Positions 10,490 through 22,870 of a stretch of DNA of 64,000 nucleotides are shown one piece after another (the first letter of the stretch is position 1; each line of letters starts with the position of its first letter). The notes below the pieces were generated by a model, which saw only the letters and a program-made list of their open reading frames with translations, searched no databases and was not told the origin of the DNA. The stretch spans positions 14,455,001 to 14,519,000 of the forward strand of contig NC_065891.1 in the NCBI RefSeq assembly GCF_905147045.1, given 5' to 3'. The DNA comes from Nymphalis io (Eukaryota > Arthropoda > Insecta > Lepidoptera > Nymphalidae). The position numbers and the translations under genes are program-made.

Positions 10490-11732
10490 GGTCCATATAT
10501 ATGAAGTTAGCGTTTTGTACCGGAGAAATATAAAGTCAATTTTTTTTTGTAAAATATGTTTAATTAATCAAAGTATGCACTGTTGTTATCTATGCACTTT
10601 TGCCATCTCATAGCAGTTCATTGATCCCTTTACTAAAAAAACCATGTGGCCGAGAATCAATAAACTCTTTGAAGACTGTTTGAACTGACGCATCGGAGTT
10701 GAATTTTTTCCTTGTAAGAAGTTGTCCAAATTTGTCCGGGGAATACGGTGGCTGTCGCAGACATTCCAATTGAAGCTCATCTAACTTAATGGTTGTTTGT
10801 TTGTGTGCAGTCTGGTCTTGCGTTGTTGTGAAGCAGCAGTGGCCTAGAGCGATTGACCAATCTCGGTTGTTTAGCAGCTAGTTCTTCCTTTATGGTTTGC
10901 AGTTGCTGAAAATAATCTCCCGTAATCGTTTGGCCAGACTTTAGAAAGCTGTAGTGAACAACACCGGTGCTAGTCCACCAAACACTCAACAGTAACTTTT
11001 TCTGAGTCAATTTTTGTTTAGGGCAGGATTTGGCTGTATTTCTAGCCATTGCGACGAGCACTTCCCATTAACGTACAGTATCCACTTTTCATCACAAGTA
11101 ATGATTCGATTTAAAATCTCTTCATTATTGTGTCGGTTGAGCAAAGTAACACAGCTGTCGACGCGTGTTTGCAAGTTCGATTCACTCAATTCATGAGGTC
11201 ATCATCGTTCAAGTTTTTTACTTTCCCGAATTGCTTCAATTGGATTAATACAGTTTTATCACTTACCCCGAAGCCTGCAGCTATCTTTGAAGTGCTTTGT
11301 GATGGATCCGCTTCCACAATAGCCTTTAATTCTTCATTTTTAACTTTGGTCTCCGGCCGTCCACGGGGTTGGTTTCCAGTCCAATTTCCAGAACGAACAC
11401 GTTGAAACCAAAAACGTACCGTGCTTTCTTTTGCGACACCAGCGCCGTACACATCGTTAATCCTTCGAGCTGTTTCTGCAGCACTGGTGCCACAGTAGAA
11501 CTCGTACTCGTAAATATACCGATATTTCATGTTTTCCATTGTGCGGTAATAAACGACGCCAAAGAAAAAATAATGAGAAAAAAAAACAAATGAATGACTG
11601 TTTTCAAAACTCAAAGGTACCAGCTAAATGAATAATATATATAAATTTGAATTTGGAAATCTTAACCAAAGAGGAGATATTTCAAATCAAAGTGGTCAGT
11701 ACGACAAAATTCTAATTTCATATGTAAGGACC
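10490..11732 (-). mobile_element. Tc1/mariner transposon (cecropia-like mariner), inactive
   Basis: 1243 bp, flanked by TA at 10488-10489 and 11733-11734, the target duplicated by mariner transposition. The inverted ends match imperfectly over about 28 bp: 'ggtccatatatatgaagtta' on the left and 'ggtccttacatatgaaatta' read inward from the right. The length is normal for mariner. The encoded protein resembles the cecropia/SETMAR-type subfamily by recalled motif order. Confidence 0.9.
10564..11539 (-). pseudogene. Mariner transposase, broken
   Basis: A DD34D transposase cuts and pastes the element. The ATG is 11537-11539 and the original stop is at 10564-10566. Visible: an N-terminal helix-turn-helix region ('TSAAETARRINDVYG', 'RFWFQRV'), the linker region 'QTRVDSCVTLLNRH', and catalytic motif 1 'IITCDEKWI' with its Asp. 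Motif 2, normally 'HDNARPH', reads 'HNNARPD', so that Asp is lost. After 'PPYSPD' a deletion removes the segment holding the third catalytic Asp. At least four frame disruptions (near 11190, 11050, 10790 and 10610) split the rest. Catalytically dead. Confidence 0.88.
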
Positions 11733-11734
11733 TA

Positions 11735-12654
11735 ATGTTATTATTAATAAGATTATATATTAATTGTCTGTTCTAAGAAGTGCATTTATAAATAAATATT
11801 TTATTTATGATGGTTCGAGTGAAAATTTTAATTTACTTATTATATGTTGATAAATGAGGTGTGGGTAACTTAGTGTCATGTGCTGCATTTCATAACGTAT
11901 GTGACGTCCAGACCAGTAATTGAGTAAATAAAAACATTTATAGTTTGAGTTCTGCAGCAATCCAATAATTTTAACTTTCAGATTACGTAAATATTCAATT
12001 ATATATTTTTGGTTTTTTATTTTTAAAATTCATAAAAGGTATTTTGTTTCAAACATTAATTTTTAAAACTTCGTTCGAAATTTCATTAAATAAATAATGA
12101 TTTATTGACCACTGGCTGTGAGTTCAGCTCCAATTAATAACGACGATAAATAATTTAAGTAAATAATCTCTCGCTTAACAATTCACCTGTGTTACCGATA
12201 TTTTTGGATTTCCAAAGAACAAAAAATATTAAATTAAAAAAAACGCATTTTTTAGAATTAATAAACATAATTGCACTGTAGATAAAATACACATTGTATA
12301 TTTAAATACTTTTGTTTATAACTGCGATCTATTACTGTATCATAAGATCGTATATTTTTATTATTAGTCACAAATCTTACAGTTTTTCATAATAAAATAT
12401 AATATCTCAATGACCACACAAATACCACCATGGCAAACCGATTTGCAATCTAGAATATAATAAAATCGCATTCAAATTAATTATTTTTGACTTGTGTACA
12501 TACAGATAAATAAATTAATTGATTTAAAATGTTATTTAATATGATTAAGTAATTATTTATAATAATCACTCACGACAGTAAAGCTGGATTTATCGTTATT
12601 TATTAATATTCATATTGTGATATGATAATAGCGTATGTATTGTACACTCTGAAA
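11735..12654. other. No gene seen
   Basis: Very AT-rich, non-coding. No repeat family is recognised. Confidence 0.55.
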
Positions 12655-12888
12655 GCCGCGGCTGTCCAGTGGTTACAACATGTGAACTGCGACCGACGAT
12701 TGCCGGCCCGCTAAACTTTCATGTGCTTAATATGTATTTATAATTCATTTCAAGCTCGGCGGTCAAACAAAACACCGAGAGGAAGTAAAATGTATGGCGT
12801 CGCGTCGGTTGAAAATCTGCCGCATGTCTATTCTTGTCACCGAGCCCTCCCCTCAAAAGGAGAAGGAAGTCTTAGCCCAGTAGTAATA
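12655..12888 (+). repeat. Old diverged SINE A (copy A10)
   Basis: Follows SINE A in order ('gctgtccagtggtta', 'ctttcatgtgcttaat', 'ctgccgcatgtctattct', 'cctcaaaaggag', 'cttagcccag') with many substitutions. The B-box is destroyed. An ancient insertion. Confidence 0.7.
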
Positions 12889-13413
12889 TATTTATTTTTT
12901 ACTTTATAAAAAACTAAAATACCTTAGGCTGAAGTCATGATTGACGAACAGATTTAGTCATTTCTGCTTTACATTATATATCTCCTTATCGTATTATTTA
13001 AGCTGTAATGAGGTTATTTTGACTCTCGAACTTATTTTTATATTTAATAACTTAAAACGAAACGAATATAAAATGAGGTTCGATTCAATACAAATAAAAC
13101 ACAAGATAATTTGATTAAATACCTAACGGCGGCTCCGACGCTGTCGACTGCTTAAATTTAATAACAAAAACGCTAATTGATATTAATGAATATTTAGATC
13201 CAAGTAAAGTCATAAGCTATTACCATTTTCGCGGAGAGGAGTCGACTAACAAAAAATAAAACTTTTAATATTGTCTGCGCCATTTAATTACTAAATAAAA
13301 TTAAATAATAAACAATATAATAAATTTCGTAAGCACATTAATACAAAAAAAAAACAATAAATACAAACGCACACAAACGAGAGGTTCATTCCTATTCGCT
13401 CCTCCCCTCTTTT
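12889..13413. other. No gene seen; flank of candidate promoter
   Basis: Mostly AT-rich. From about 13370 base composition becomes more balanced toward the candidate transcription start at 13419. Confidence 0.45.
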
Positions 13414-13424
13414 CGCTCAGTTGC
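13414..13424 (+). promoter_or_regulatory. Candidate initiator (TCAGTT)
   Basis: 'cgctcagttgc' matches the arthropod initiator TCAGT(T), with A+1 at 13419. A CpG-rich block follows (13440-13470). No ATG occurs between here and 13587. No TATA box is seen at -30, and the +28 position is not a good DPE. Confidence 0.4.
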
Positions 13425-13586
13425 AAAAAGACGTATAATCGACGCGGCGCGTGCGACGGCTCCCGAATTTGTTATAAAAATCACTACAATTAGTGAAGAT
13501 ACAATTACTATAAATTATTATACAAGTAACTAAAGTGCGTGTGTGTTGTGTAACTTTAAAATTATTACTGATCACGAAACCACGGC

Positions 13587-13628
13587 ATGGAAATCCTCTG
13601 CTCGACCGCTGCTATCGAAGAAAACCCA
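13587..13628 (+). CDS. Candidate first coding exon, gene not recognised
   Basis: The first ATG after the candidate initiator lies in good context ('cggcATGG', purine at -3, G at +4) and opens 14 codons, MEILCSTAAIEENP. They end in a consensus splice donor 'gtgagt' at 13629. The 168-nt putative 5' UTR contains no ATG at all, unusual for random DNA this long. I do not recognise the peptide and could not find a partner exon, which may lie far downstream or outside the window. It has no hydrophobic signal-peptide stretch, so a cytosolic or nuclear protein is likelier, but 14 residues prove nothing. Alternative: a chance ATG plus donor. Confidence 0.42.
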
Positions 13629-13634
13629 GTGAGT

Positions 13635-14901
13635 ATCCATCCTTTATATCTTAGTCCACATAAGTGTATCGTATTCGGATTTTGAATTATACATTCCATC
13701 AAAAATACAATAAGAGTTGTGGTAGACGGAAAAAACTCCTGTATCCCATCAAAAATGTACAATGTCAAAACATTCAAGTCACGTAACGCAATACTTCACC
13801 CAAAAAAAATTTTGACGTCTCATGTTAAGCCAAGTCTGTTATTTTATTTAGTGTCTACGGAAGCAGCTTCAATAACTGTCATATTTTTTTTCCAAATTAG
13901 TAACTTACCAACATTTAAAAGTGAAATATTTCTGTAATAAATAAAAAGATTCGTCGTCGATAGATTCGAAGTAGGAGGGCGTGTTTCTCCCAGTCAGCTC
14001 GTGACTACGAAAGGCGTTATAATATTCAAATATCGGACAAAATAATATAAAATGATATCGTGAAAACTAAACCGATAAATCTAATATATATTAATTGGAA
14101 GAACGACATGTCCTACAGGCATTATGTGCTTAAAAATAGGCTTCTTATACTACTTGTAAAAAAAATTGGAATGGAAATAAAGAAATTTTGTAAAGAAATT
14201 AATTATAAGTCTTCATTTACAAAATAGCCATGCTTTGATATTCTGTTTTAAGAAGTTGTACAAACCAGTTCAAATTTTTTGGTTTTTTTTTCGTACAACA
14301 ATACTATATTAGAATGAATATGATACGATTGCAAGAAAGCGGCGGGTAGATAAAAATAGTTAGCCCATCTAGTTATTCTGCTTAATATAAAAGTTTTATT
14401 AGCAGCTGTTGAGCAATCCTAATGTATGTAAGTATATTTTTTATAACCACTTGTTTCCCGCTCGGAATATTTTACATAATTCACGCAAAAGCCGAGTAGC
14501 AAGTTTAGAAATGGAAAGTTATCTTTCCATATTGTGAGAAGCAAACACGAACATACATTAAGCCTACATCACCGCTGAATTTAACTTTATTATTATATTA
14601 TTTCGTCTGAACAAAATATGTCGTTTTTAACTGTAAATCGCAGATTCAAATACAGTACACCTCTCATCAATTGGTTGTTTTATAAAAATAATACAATCAT
14701 TTTAACTGTGCGATCACAGAAACGATAATAATATATATTTACTTAGTCTTTTTTCTATAGCTCATCTATAACTCAAGAAATTTATTGTATTTATTTAAAT
14801 TAAATCCTTAAATAAATAAAAATAATGCGTGAACGGTGGCAAGTTTCCTTGCAGCATTTGTTATAGACATAATGCCTTATAAAATATAGTAGTAGTAGTA
14901 A
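13635..14901. other. No gene seen (intron of the candidate gene?)
   Basis: AT-rich non-coding DNA. If the first exon is real, this is the start of intron 1. Confidence 0.45.
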
Positions 14902-15098
14902 GTAGTAACAGCCTGTAAATGTCCCACCACTGGGCTAAGGCCTCCTCTCCCTATTTGAGAAGGTTTGGAGCTTATTCCACCACGCTGCTCCAATGCGGAT
15001 TGGTGGAATACACATGTGGCAGAATTTCGATGAAATTAGACACATGCAGGTTTCTTCACGATGTTTTCCTTCACCGAAAAGCACGAGATGAATTATAA
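14902..15098 (-). repeat. SINE A, 5'-truncated (copy A4)
   Basis: Minus-strand SINE A from its tail to 'ggaaaacatcgtg' and 'atctcgtgc'. The promoter head is missing, so it breaks at about 15098. An AGT microsatellite abuts the tail. Confidence 0.85.
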
Positions 15099-16506
15099 AA
15101 CATACAATAGAATAAATATTATCACTCAGGCTGTTACGGATATATTTTACAAGCTTTTATTTAACTTGCAATGCGTGTTTGATAGTTCAAGGTAAAATCT
15201 TGCAAACTGTATTAGAACCACTTCTTTTTATCTTACCGGGCTGAAATTTGACATGCTGGTTCAGTTCCGATTACTGCATTTTTATGGAAATCCTGACCTG
15301 ATTAAACACGCAGCATCGACTTCCGATGAAAAAGTTCCTCAAAGGTTGACAAGAAAGCGTTGACAAGAAAATTTATTAATAAAACCTTATTTTTCAAATG
15401 TTTTTAATATCAATTTATTTCAATTTAATTCTACGTTGGATATAAATTAAAAACAGGGTGCGAGGAAAATTAACGAATTTAAATAACGCTTCCTGTAAGC
15501 GACGCTTAGCGGATAAAAGGTTCCTTCCGTTTGTACTGCTACTGTAAAAGGTTGTCAAATGCTCAAAAGAAATATTTTGCTTTTTAAAAACGTTAACAAA
15601 TATCATTTTTAAGGCGTTTAAAGAAAATTCGCTATAGGTATAATAAATAAGGTTATTAAGTACCTTTTTTTTCTATATACGAATAATTATGCAATTGATT
15701 ACGTGTGATTCTATACAATATTGAAAAGGCAAAGTAATAGCAAAATTGTTGCAACGTTGAATTGATCGTGACCCTTGTCATCCACTTCTAACTCGAGGTC
15801 TAATATTAACTAATAAATCTAAATTATATTAAAAAAACCGCTATATTGTAATGTACAGCTAAATTATATATTTTGAGTTTATTAAGTCTTGAAAATAATC
15901 TCAAAAAACTGTTTATTTTCGGTTTTACAAAATAAATATTCGATATATTTTCTGGGTGTCGGGTGACGTCTAAAGATCAGGAGATTTATTTTTGCTTTTA
16001 AAACAGCATTGATTGCTTTTATTATCTGTTATATTTCTCTATTATAAAAAAGTTTAAATATGTATTTTCTATTTTATATAAAATCTACAATCTAATATTG
16101 CCCATGACTTACTAATTGTTGTTTACTTTTCATTAAAAAGCTAGTATCTGACATTCTTTCATTTGGTTATAAGAAAGAAAACATCCAATGAAATAACACA
16201 TATACAATACACATACATAGGTAAAAAATTACACAATCAACTTGATCAATAGAGGATAGGAGATAAAAATTTTAACCGAACATAACTAATTCTTTATTGC
16301 AAAAAACATATATTGATCTACTTAAGGGAATCAAGCACAGGCTACAGTGACAAAATGACAAGACTAAATATGTCTGTCATCTTCATACTTACCGACTATC
16401 CATTATTCGTAGCTTTCTGATCCATTAGTAGCAAACCAATATCTATTTCTAAATTACGCCTCACAGAAAAGTCTTCTATTCGGGGGCAAATAAAAGGCGA
16501 TTGGGT
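15099..16506. other. No gene seen
   Basis: Non-coding, AT-rich. No recognised element. Confidence 0.5.
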
Positions 16507-16545
16507 CGATGTAACCACAGGCAAAAGAGAAATAAAATCTTAGTT
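16507..16545 (+). repeat. Family B fragment facing B3
   Basis: 'gatgtaaccacaggcaaaag' and 'taaaatcttagttc' match the middle of family B on the plus strand. It joins directly to the T-run of the minus-strand copy B3, so two copies sit tail-inward, much as at 42-371. Confidence 0.5.
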
Positions 16546-16834
16546 CTTTTTTTTTATAGAATAGGAAGGTGGACGAGCATATGGGCCACCTGATGGTAAG
16601 TGGTCACCAAATGCCCTTAGACATTGGCATTGTAAGAAATGTCAATCATCGCTTATAGCCAATGCGCCACCAACCTTGCGAACTAAGATTTTATGTCCCT
16701 TGTGCCTGTAATTACACTGGCTCACTCACCCTTCAAACCGGAACACAACAATATCAAGTATTGCTGTTTTGCGGTAGAATATCTGATGAGTGGGTGGTAC
16801 CCAGACGAGCTTGCACAAAAGCCCTACCACCAGT
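16546..16834 (-). repeat. Family B repeat, full length (copy B3)
   Basis: Well-preserved minus-strand copy, from the T-run and 'gcatatgggccacctgatgg' to 'gatgagtgggtggtac' and 'cacaaaagccctaccacc'. A good reference for the family. No coding capacity. Confidence 0.85.
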
Positions 16835-17860
16835 AAAAGTTCTTACGGCTAGTAGATCATTGTGAAGGCATACTACCAAAACCAAGCATTTTTGTGTATA
16901 TGATTACCCTACACACGTACGTGCTGTGGTTTTTCTCAACAAAAGCGCTGCAACAGCGGTCTGTTTACTTCCCCTAATATCATAAAATGGATGTTTGTAT
17001 ATTGTGTTGCGATACCAACGCTAATAATCCGCTATTAGGGTTTCCTAACGCGTGTAGGTATTATGTGGGCCTCAAATCATATTTATATTCATTTCCATAG
17101 CATATCAGCTAATGATGGATCAAATTACGAATTATTATAAAAAAATATAATAAGCTAAGAGCTTCACGACGTAAATACTTTAAAAAAAACAGCACGTTAG
17201 AGCAGCTTATATTATTAAGTTGAATATCTTAACTATGTAGTAGGTCGTTGACTTGGTATGAAATAACTTAAATAACAGTGTTCTACTACTAAAACTCCAG
17301 CATTAAACTAGTCTAATAATAAAGTATTTCTACACTTCAAAGTGTACAGAGTTAATTGAAGTAAGTATATATCATGAAATGAACACTGAGACGAAGGTTG
17401 CTTATATACAATATAACGGCAGCTTAGGATGTATAACTAAAATAATGACAATCAAAGACCAGCACTAAAAATATAATATATATATATCCAAATTCTTGGG
17501 TCCTGAGCTTCAGGGGAACTCTCATTTGTTATATCTACAAAGCACAGGTGTAGAATATATGCTTTAAATAAAGGCCCTTGACTGATATCAAAACTTGCAG
17601 AATCCTTCATTAGAGTAAAGATACATTTAAACAATTTCCAATTTTAATTTAGAAGCCAGAGCTTTTTCGATTATATCTTTAATAAAATTAGAATTATGGG
17701 AACACTAGACTCAAAATTACTCATAAAAGTCTATATGAGTACAAATATTTTGAATTAAAATAAAACTTATGTATCAAATTAGTATGTACAGATGTCTGCT
17801 AAAAGTTATTCGAAAATTTCAACTGTTTTGAAGCTGTTATATTAATCCTTCACCCGCCAC
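16835..17860. other. No gene seen
   Basis: Non-coding. A 60-codon minus-strand open frame at 17452-17634 has no recognisable motif and is most likely chance. Confidence 0.45.
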
Positions 17861-18013
17861 ACCTGCGATATATCACCGTGCGTGAGCTCTACGAGTACGT
17901 CCGGAAATAAGGACAAGGCCGCTGGGCGGGGATTATCGTCAAATAGAAGAGATTTACGATCTAAGTGGGAGCGCTATGCCGCCACTGAGCTTTTAATAAC
18001 TTATGTAATTGTA
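17861..18013 (+). other. CpG-richer open block, possible exon or old element
   Basis: An island of balanced composition in AT-rich DNA. One frame stays open and reads 'SSTSTSGNKDKAAGRG' then 'RSKWERYAATELLI', charged and protein-like, before passing into AT-rich sequence. A donor-like 'attgtaagc' lies at about 18010. I do not recognise it; it could be an exon or a LINE gag relic. Confidence 0.2.
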
Positions 18014-18683
18014 AGCATATATTTTTTCATAGCAATAAATTTTTGGCATGATTTTGACGTTCTTATACAAGGCGCAATAAATTTAAAAAAATAATAATAT
18101 AGGAACTGAATTAATAAGTTTTGTTAGTTATATTTTCTTAATTATATATTTTTTAATTTTATTTATAATATAGACCATATGTTTTTGTTTCAATTAATTC
18201 TATTTGTACATATGTAGTATATGCCTTTATCAATTTAATATTTCTATTGTATTATTATATACATACATATGTATGTACTAGTCTACGTATTATTATCCTA
18301 ACTTTGTTATTTATTTTGTACTTTGTTTCTCATAACAATAAAACGAATGTGTTTCCTTTATTAGCGGTGCGGTCAATATGTATAACGTTCATAGTAATAT
18401 CATACGCGGTATATATCACATACGAGTAAATAAAATAACGTGAATTTGTTCAACATATCCAATAAGCATCATAATATTACAGTCATATAGTTTTATGTAC
18501 TACACACACAACCACACTCACACTTACACATATGTGTAAACACTGTTTCGTCGAATGTGATTTTATTAAAAGTGTATGTTAATAATCCCTCCATTAAGTA
18601 GGTCCGACCAGTGGTTATCTGAAAGCGAATAATATCTCCCGTTCGTAATAAAAAAGCAAAAAAATCAAAGACCACTCATTTAT
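18014..18683. other. No gene seen
   Basis: Strongly AT-rich, with small palindromic TA-rich runs such as 'tacatacatatgtatgta'. Nothing else. Confidence 0.5.
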
Positions 18684-18752
18684 TCCTATTCAGCCTTTAA
18701 TGGAAATCTCGATTCAAATGAGTCCCGACAATTAGCGGTTGTAAGCCGCCGC
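18684..18752. repeat. Diverged dispersed segment (pair with 37162-37235)
   Basis: 'cctttaatgga', 'attcaaatga' and 'taagccg' occur in the same order and spacing at 37162-37235. No family name. Confidence 0.45.
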
Positions 18753-18960
18753 CAGGCTCTGTTTTAATACTAAGAACTCTTTGATTCATAAATAATATTA
18801 AAAGATCAGTTAGAAGGACGAAGACAATATGTTTGTAATAGCTAATTATATATGTATATATTATTACGATCACGTTTTAATTCAACAAAATAACATTGCC
18901 CATTTTATATAATATTTGGGTTTTAACAGCAAAGATATACTTTTTACAAACCTGTATTAC

Positions 18961-19351
18961 GCGGCTGTATCACGGCGAGTGCTCTGAGGAATTATTCTCT
19001 CTAATTCCTGCTTCCCCCTTCCTTCTCAAGTCCACGCGAGCTGGTTCTCGATGTCACCGCCTAACTGTGACATCAATTCCATCGCGCACAAAGAAATTTG
19101 GCAACTTCTTTCTTTGTCGCACTACCAAAAAATGGAATTCCTTACCAGCTCACGTGTTCCCCTCCTCTTACAACCCGGGTTCCTTCAAACGAGGCGTGAA
19201 GAGGCATCTTGCGGGCCGGCAAGGCGGGAACGGCTAGTACAGAACATTCTTCCCGACTGTACTGGCCGTCGTCGCGTTTGGACTCTACTACCACTTACCA
19301 TCAGGTGGAGTAGAGTCATTTGCCATCCCGGGGAATATAAAAAAAAAAATG
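18961..19351 (+). pseudogene. Jockey-clade LINE 3' end, 5'-truncated
   Basis: Encodes only the C-terminus of the ORF2 reverse transcriptase: 'RLYHGECSEELFSLIPAS', 'LKSTRAGSRCHRLTVTSI', 'CRTTKKWNSLPAHVFP', ending 'GRQGGNG' with TAG at 19235-19237. A short 3' UTR ('gatggtaag'-type phrase inverted as 'ccatcaggtgg') and the tail 'aatataaaaaaaa' follow. It is the same family as the long minus-strand copy at 31372-34797 and keeps the reading frame that copy lost here. No clear TSD. It has no RT active site and no promoter. Confidence 0.85.
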
Positions 19352-21635
19352 TCTGTAATCAAATCTGACACGATAAATTTGGCGATTATGTGGAAAATTT
19401 TCACAAGTTTTTTTCCTTGTGACAATAAACGATGAACTAAATGCTGAAATTTTGAATCCAATATGGCAGTCACCACAAACGCCGCAAATAGTAACTCCTA
19501 TGACATGGGTATTAAATAAATTTGACTCCGGTTTGATTTGTGGAATGACGTCGCGTGAGCTTATAATTGAATTGTTCGAAATTAACTTTAAAAAAAAATC
19601 AAAAAGTCTAAGATTGATTTAATAATTACTAAATTAGCTTACATAAAAGTAAAAGATAAAAGCAAAATCAAAGATTAGTAATTTTTCAAGCCCTGTAAAC
19701 AAATATCGATAGACGAAGGGGAGACGCTCAAAATCGAAACAAAAGTTCTTGTCTTCTGACATTTATAATACTCTATTATTCATATGCTTATACTATATAT
19801 ATATATATTATAGCTTTGTATTATTTTGTGTTAATATAATAAATAAAAATAAATATTATTATAATACTTAAATAATAAAAAAGGTTTCTATTTTTTCATA
19901 GAAAATATGTAACTAAAAATATCCTAAATTAAATTTGTTACTCGTGCACATGACAATTTCGTTTAAAGATTTTCTATTTAAAAAAGAATAATGTCACGAC
20001 GTCGGGTCATTTCAAATGTTTTCTAAAGGATCAACAATGTCGCTGTGGTTGAACTCTGTCGTCTACAGTCAGCTGTCAATCTCTCGTAACCTTCTGGATC
20101 GGAGTCTAAATAAACTGTCTTTTATTGATACTCACGTTGAGCGATCTGACATTTACTGTGAGATTCTTGAGTAAATAATCGATTCAATTTATACTGACTT
20201 ATTGATATTTGGTACTTGAAGTAGAAATTGGCGTTCAATGTTAACGATAGGAAAGGGAAAAAAGGCTCATTTAATAAGAATTGCTTTTAAACTAATTACA
20301 GGAAAAAAGTTGGAAAATGCTAACGAATAGTTAGTGATCAAAGCTTGCTCTAAATTCTGGATGCCCCTCTGACGATCGTCCAGCTAGTAGTCAATCTACC
20401 CTTAAGCAATTAATTGTACCACTTGATAATTCAGAACTAAATATGGACCAAAATTAATGAAGTCATGTCAGCAGAGTCCATACAACCTGCTTTGGAGTAG
20501 CATGGTAGAACGCATAAAGGTCCCTCTTTACTGGCTCTTAATTTATCTATTAAAATACATATTTGCTATATAACATCGCGTTATATTAAGCGAGTTCTAC
20601 TTGTGACGTCATTTGCGTTTTCTATGGAATGTCTCATTTTGTTTGACGATAGAATTTAACCTTACTTATTTTTTAGCCAAGCAATGAATATAATAACATC
20701 TTTTCTAAAAAAACATTGTATGATTTTCTTGTGTTCTTCAATGTATATAAGGAATGTTTTAATGTACTTCATCAATCGTAATCCGTAGAGCGTAAAGTTT
20801 GGGGTTAGTATTCGTTGATTTTCATGCAAGATAAATAAAAATTCAGCTTCGTAACTTGATTGTCGCATAAGCCAAAACTGCAAACTTTCTAATTCTTCTA
20901 CTGAGAATTCCTTGAAAGAAAAATTACTATTAAATTTATTGGAGCTATCCAGTTACCTATTATACTCGTACATAGTAAAGAAGGTCGAGAAGTTTGTACA
21001 GTTGTTGTTATATTTTTCCCGTTTTTTTAAACATAGAAACGGTATACTGTATGCTGTGTATAAAACAAAGGTATACCTTTTACGCGGTGACATGTGTATC
21101 TGTTATAGTTCTGGACCATCAATTTTTTCGCTAAGTAGCAACATATTAACATTCCATATCAAATAAATTATTATTTTTTGCGTAAAAACGTAAAAAATAA
21201 ACATATAACTTATATCTTTATAATACGAGTTTAATGAACTTTTACATTGTATACTGTATCCATAAATAAACGTTATCGAGGTTAGCTTGAAAAGCATTTT
21301 TTTTATTTCTTGCTCGCATTTCTTACAAAATTCCCGATCCGTTTGAAATAGTTTTCAGTAGATCTTTTATAAGATATTTTTAAACTTGGAATTTAAGTGT
21401 TAAACTTGCTTAATTTATTTTTCTTAATGTTATCAAGTATTAACGAGGGTGAATTAAGGAACAGTATTATAAAAATTACGTTACGTTTTTATTATACAGA
21501 TGTAGGTAATTTTTCTGATTATTTCTTATAACATAAGTATAATATATTTTTTTAGTATAATTTTTTTTACTAACATTATCTTGAATGAATTACTGATAAC
21601 TGAGGCCGATTATAGTCAGTGGCCTGGCTATCGAA
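19352..21635. other. No gene seen
   Basis: Long non-coding stretch. A weak SINE A fragment ('tttggagtagcatggtagaa') lies near 20490-20535, and 20030-20170 is less AT-rich but has no sustained frame. Confidence 0.45.
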
Positions 21636-21912
21636 CTTTTTTTTATGATATTTGTAGGCGAACAAGCAAACGTGCCACCTCATGGTAAGTGGTTACCAGC
21701 ACCCATACACATTGGCATTGTAAGAAATGTTAACCATCGCTTATATCGCCAATACGCCACCAACCTTGGGAATTCAGATGTTATGTTGTGCCTGTAATTA
21801 CACTGGCTCACTCACCCTTCAAACCGGAACACAACAATACCAAGTACTGCTGTTTAGCGATAAAATACCTGATGAATACCCAGACGAGCATGCACAAAGC
21901 CCTACCACCAAT
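21636..21912 (-). repeat. Family B repeat (copy B4)
   Basis: Minus-strand copy with small gaps. It lacks 'gtgggtggt' near its 5' end, reading 'ctgatgaatacccagacgag'. Otherwise it is collinear with B3. Confidence 0.8.
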
Positions 21913-22702
21913 AAATCCATATTTCTTCGGTCTGCACTTTTGGTCTAACAGTTTTAAGCATATGTCCTAATAACATGTAGTCTCTTGATACATATTAATT
22001 TCCGTAAAAATTTACAGATCTATCTTACACATTAACACAAAGTATACCATGTCGAAGTTTGACCACAGTGACCATTCTCAAGACCAGCTGTGTAGGATAT
22101 ATAATAATTCATTTGTAAGGACAAACACGGCTGCATTCTATATGACCTCACTATCATAATCTGATGGTACTGCAATCCAACGCGACCTGAAAGGTTTCAG
22201 GCTAATCTTTTACAGAGTAACTTTACTTGCTGATGCATGGTAATATTAAGCTGCAGACGTACACACTGGGCTGCTTAACTAACTTCATAAACTCGAAACA
22301 GGATTTTAACCCATAAATGCGGGAGTAGTAAACTTATAAGCTATCTACTAGAGTAACGAGGGAATTAAAAATTATACTATCAAAATTATGCATTAACGTA
22401 AATTTTAATCATACTATATAGGAGTTCAAAGGTATCATAATTATCTTGTACATAGTAATCACCAATTTTAATTAAGTATGCTTTGAATGTTCTTATTGAA
22501 TTAACTTGACTATGAAGACAGATCTAGTCAGCTAGTTTCTTTTGTTTCTCGTGTAAAACTGAAGTTTTATCTGTACGCCCTTTTATTTATTTATTTCAAA
22601 GAAGAAACTACAAAAGAGGTATATATAAGAATACAAAAATACGACCTTAGTAAATAGTGTCATTCCAGGCCTTCATTTACTGGAGAACACAACTGAATAT
22701 TT
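21913..22702. other. No gene seen
   Basis: Non-coding. A short TTTA run near 22585 resembles LINE 3' tails, but no ORF adjoins it. Confidence 0.45.
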
Positions 22703-22870
22703 TCGATTATATCATTCAAATTAATTAATAAAACTAACAAAAGTAATATTGTTTATCACATTAACAACGATATATTTAATAATTGGTATAATATTGATGC
22801 AAAATAACTAATTTATGTTTGTTATGCGAAATAATTTTCATTATTTAATCGTATAGAAAGCATAACATTT
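22703..22870 (+). repeat. AT-rich dispersed segment, copy 1 (pair with 26417-26571)
   Basis: Shares with 26417-26571, in order, 'aattaattaataaaacta', 'cacattaacaa' (cf. 'caacattaacaa'), 'gcaaaataac' (cf. 'acaaaataat'), 'gttatgcgaaa' (cf. 'gttatgtgaaa') and 'atagaaagca'. No ORF, tail or TIR found. Confidence 0.6.

Noticed and set aside
17452..17634. Minus-strand 60-codon frame as an exon
   Set aside because: No splice sites in the right places, no motif, AT-rich ends.
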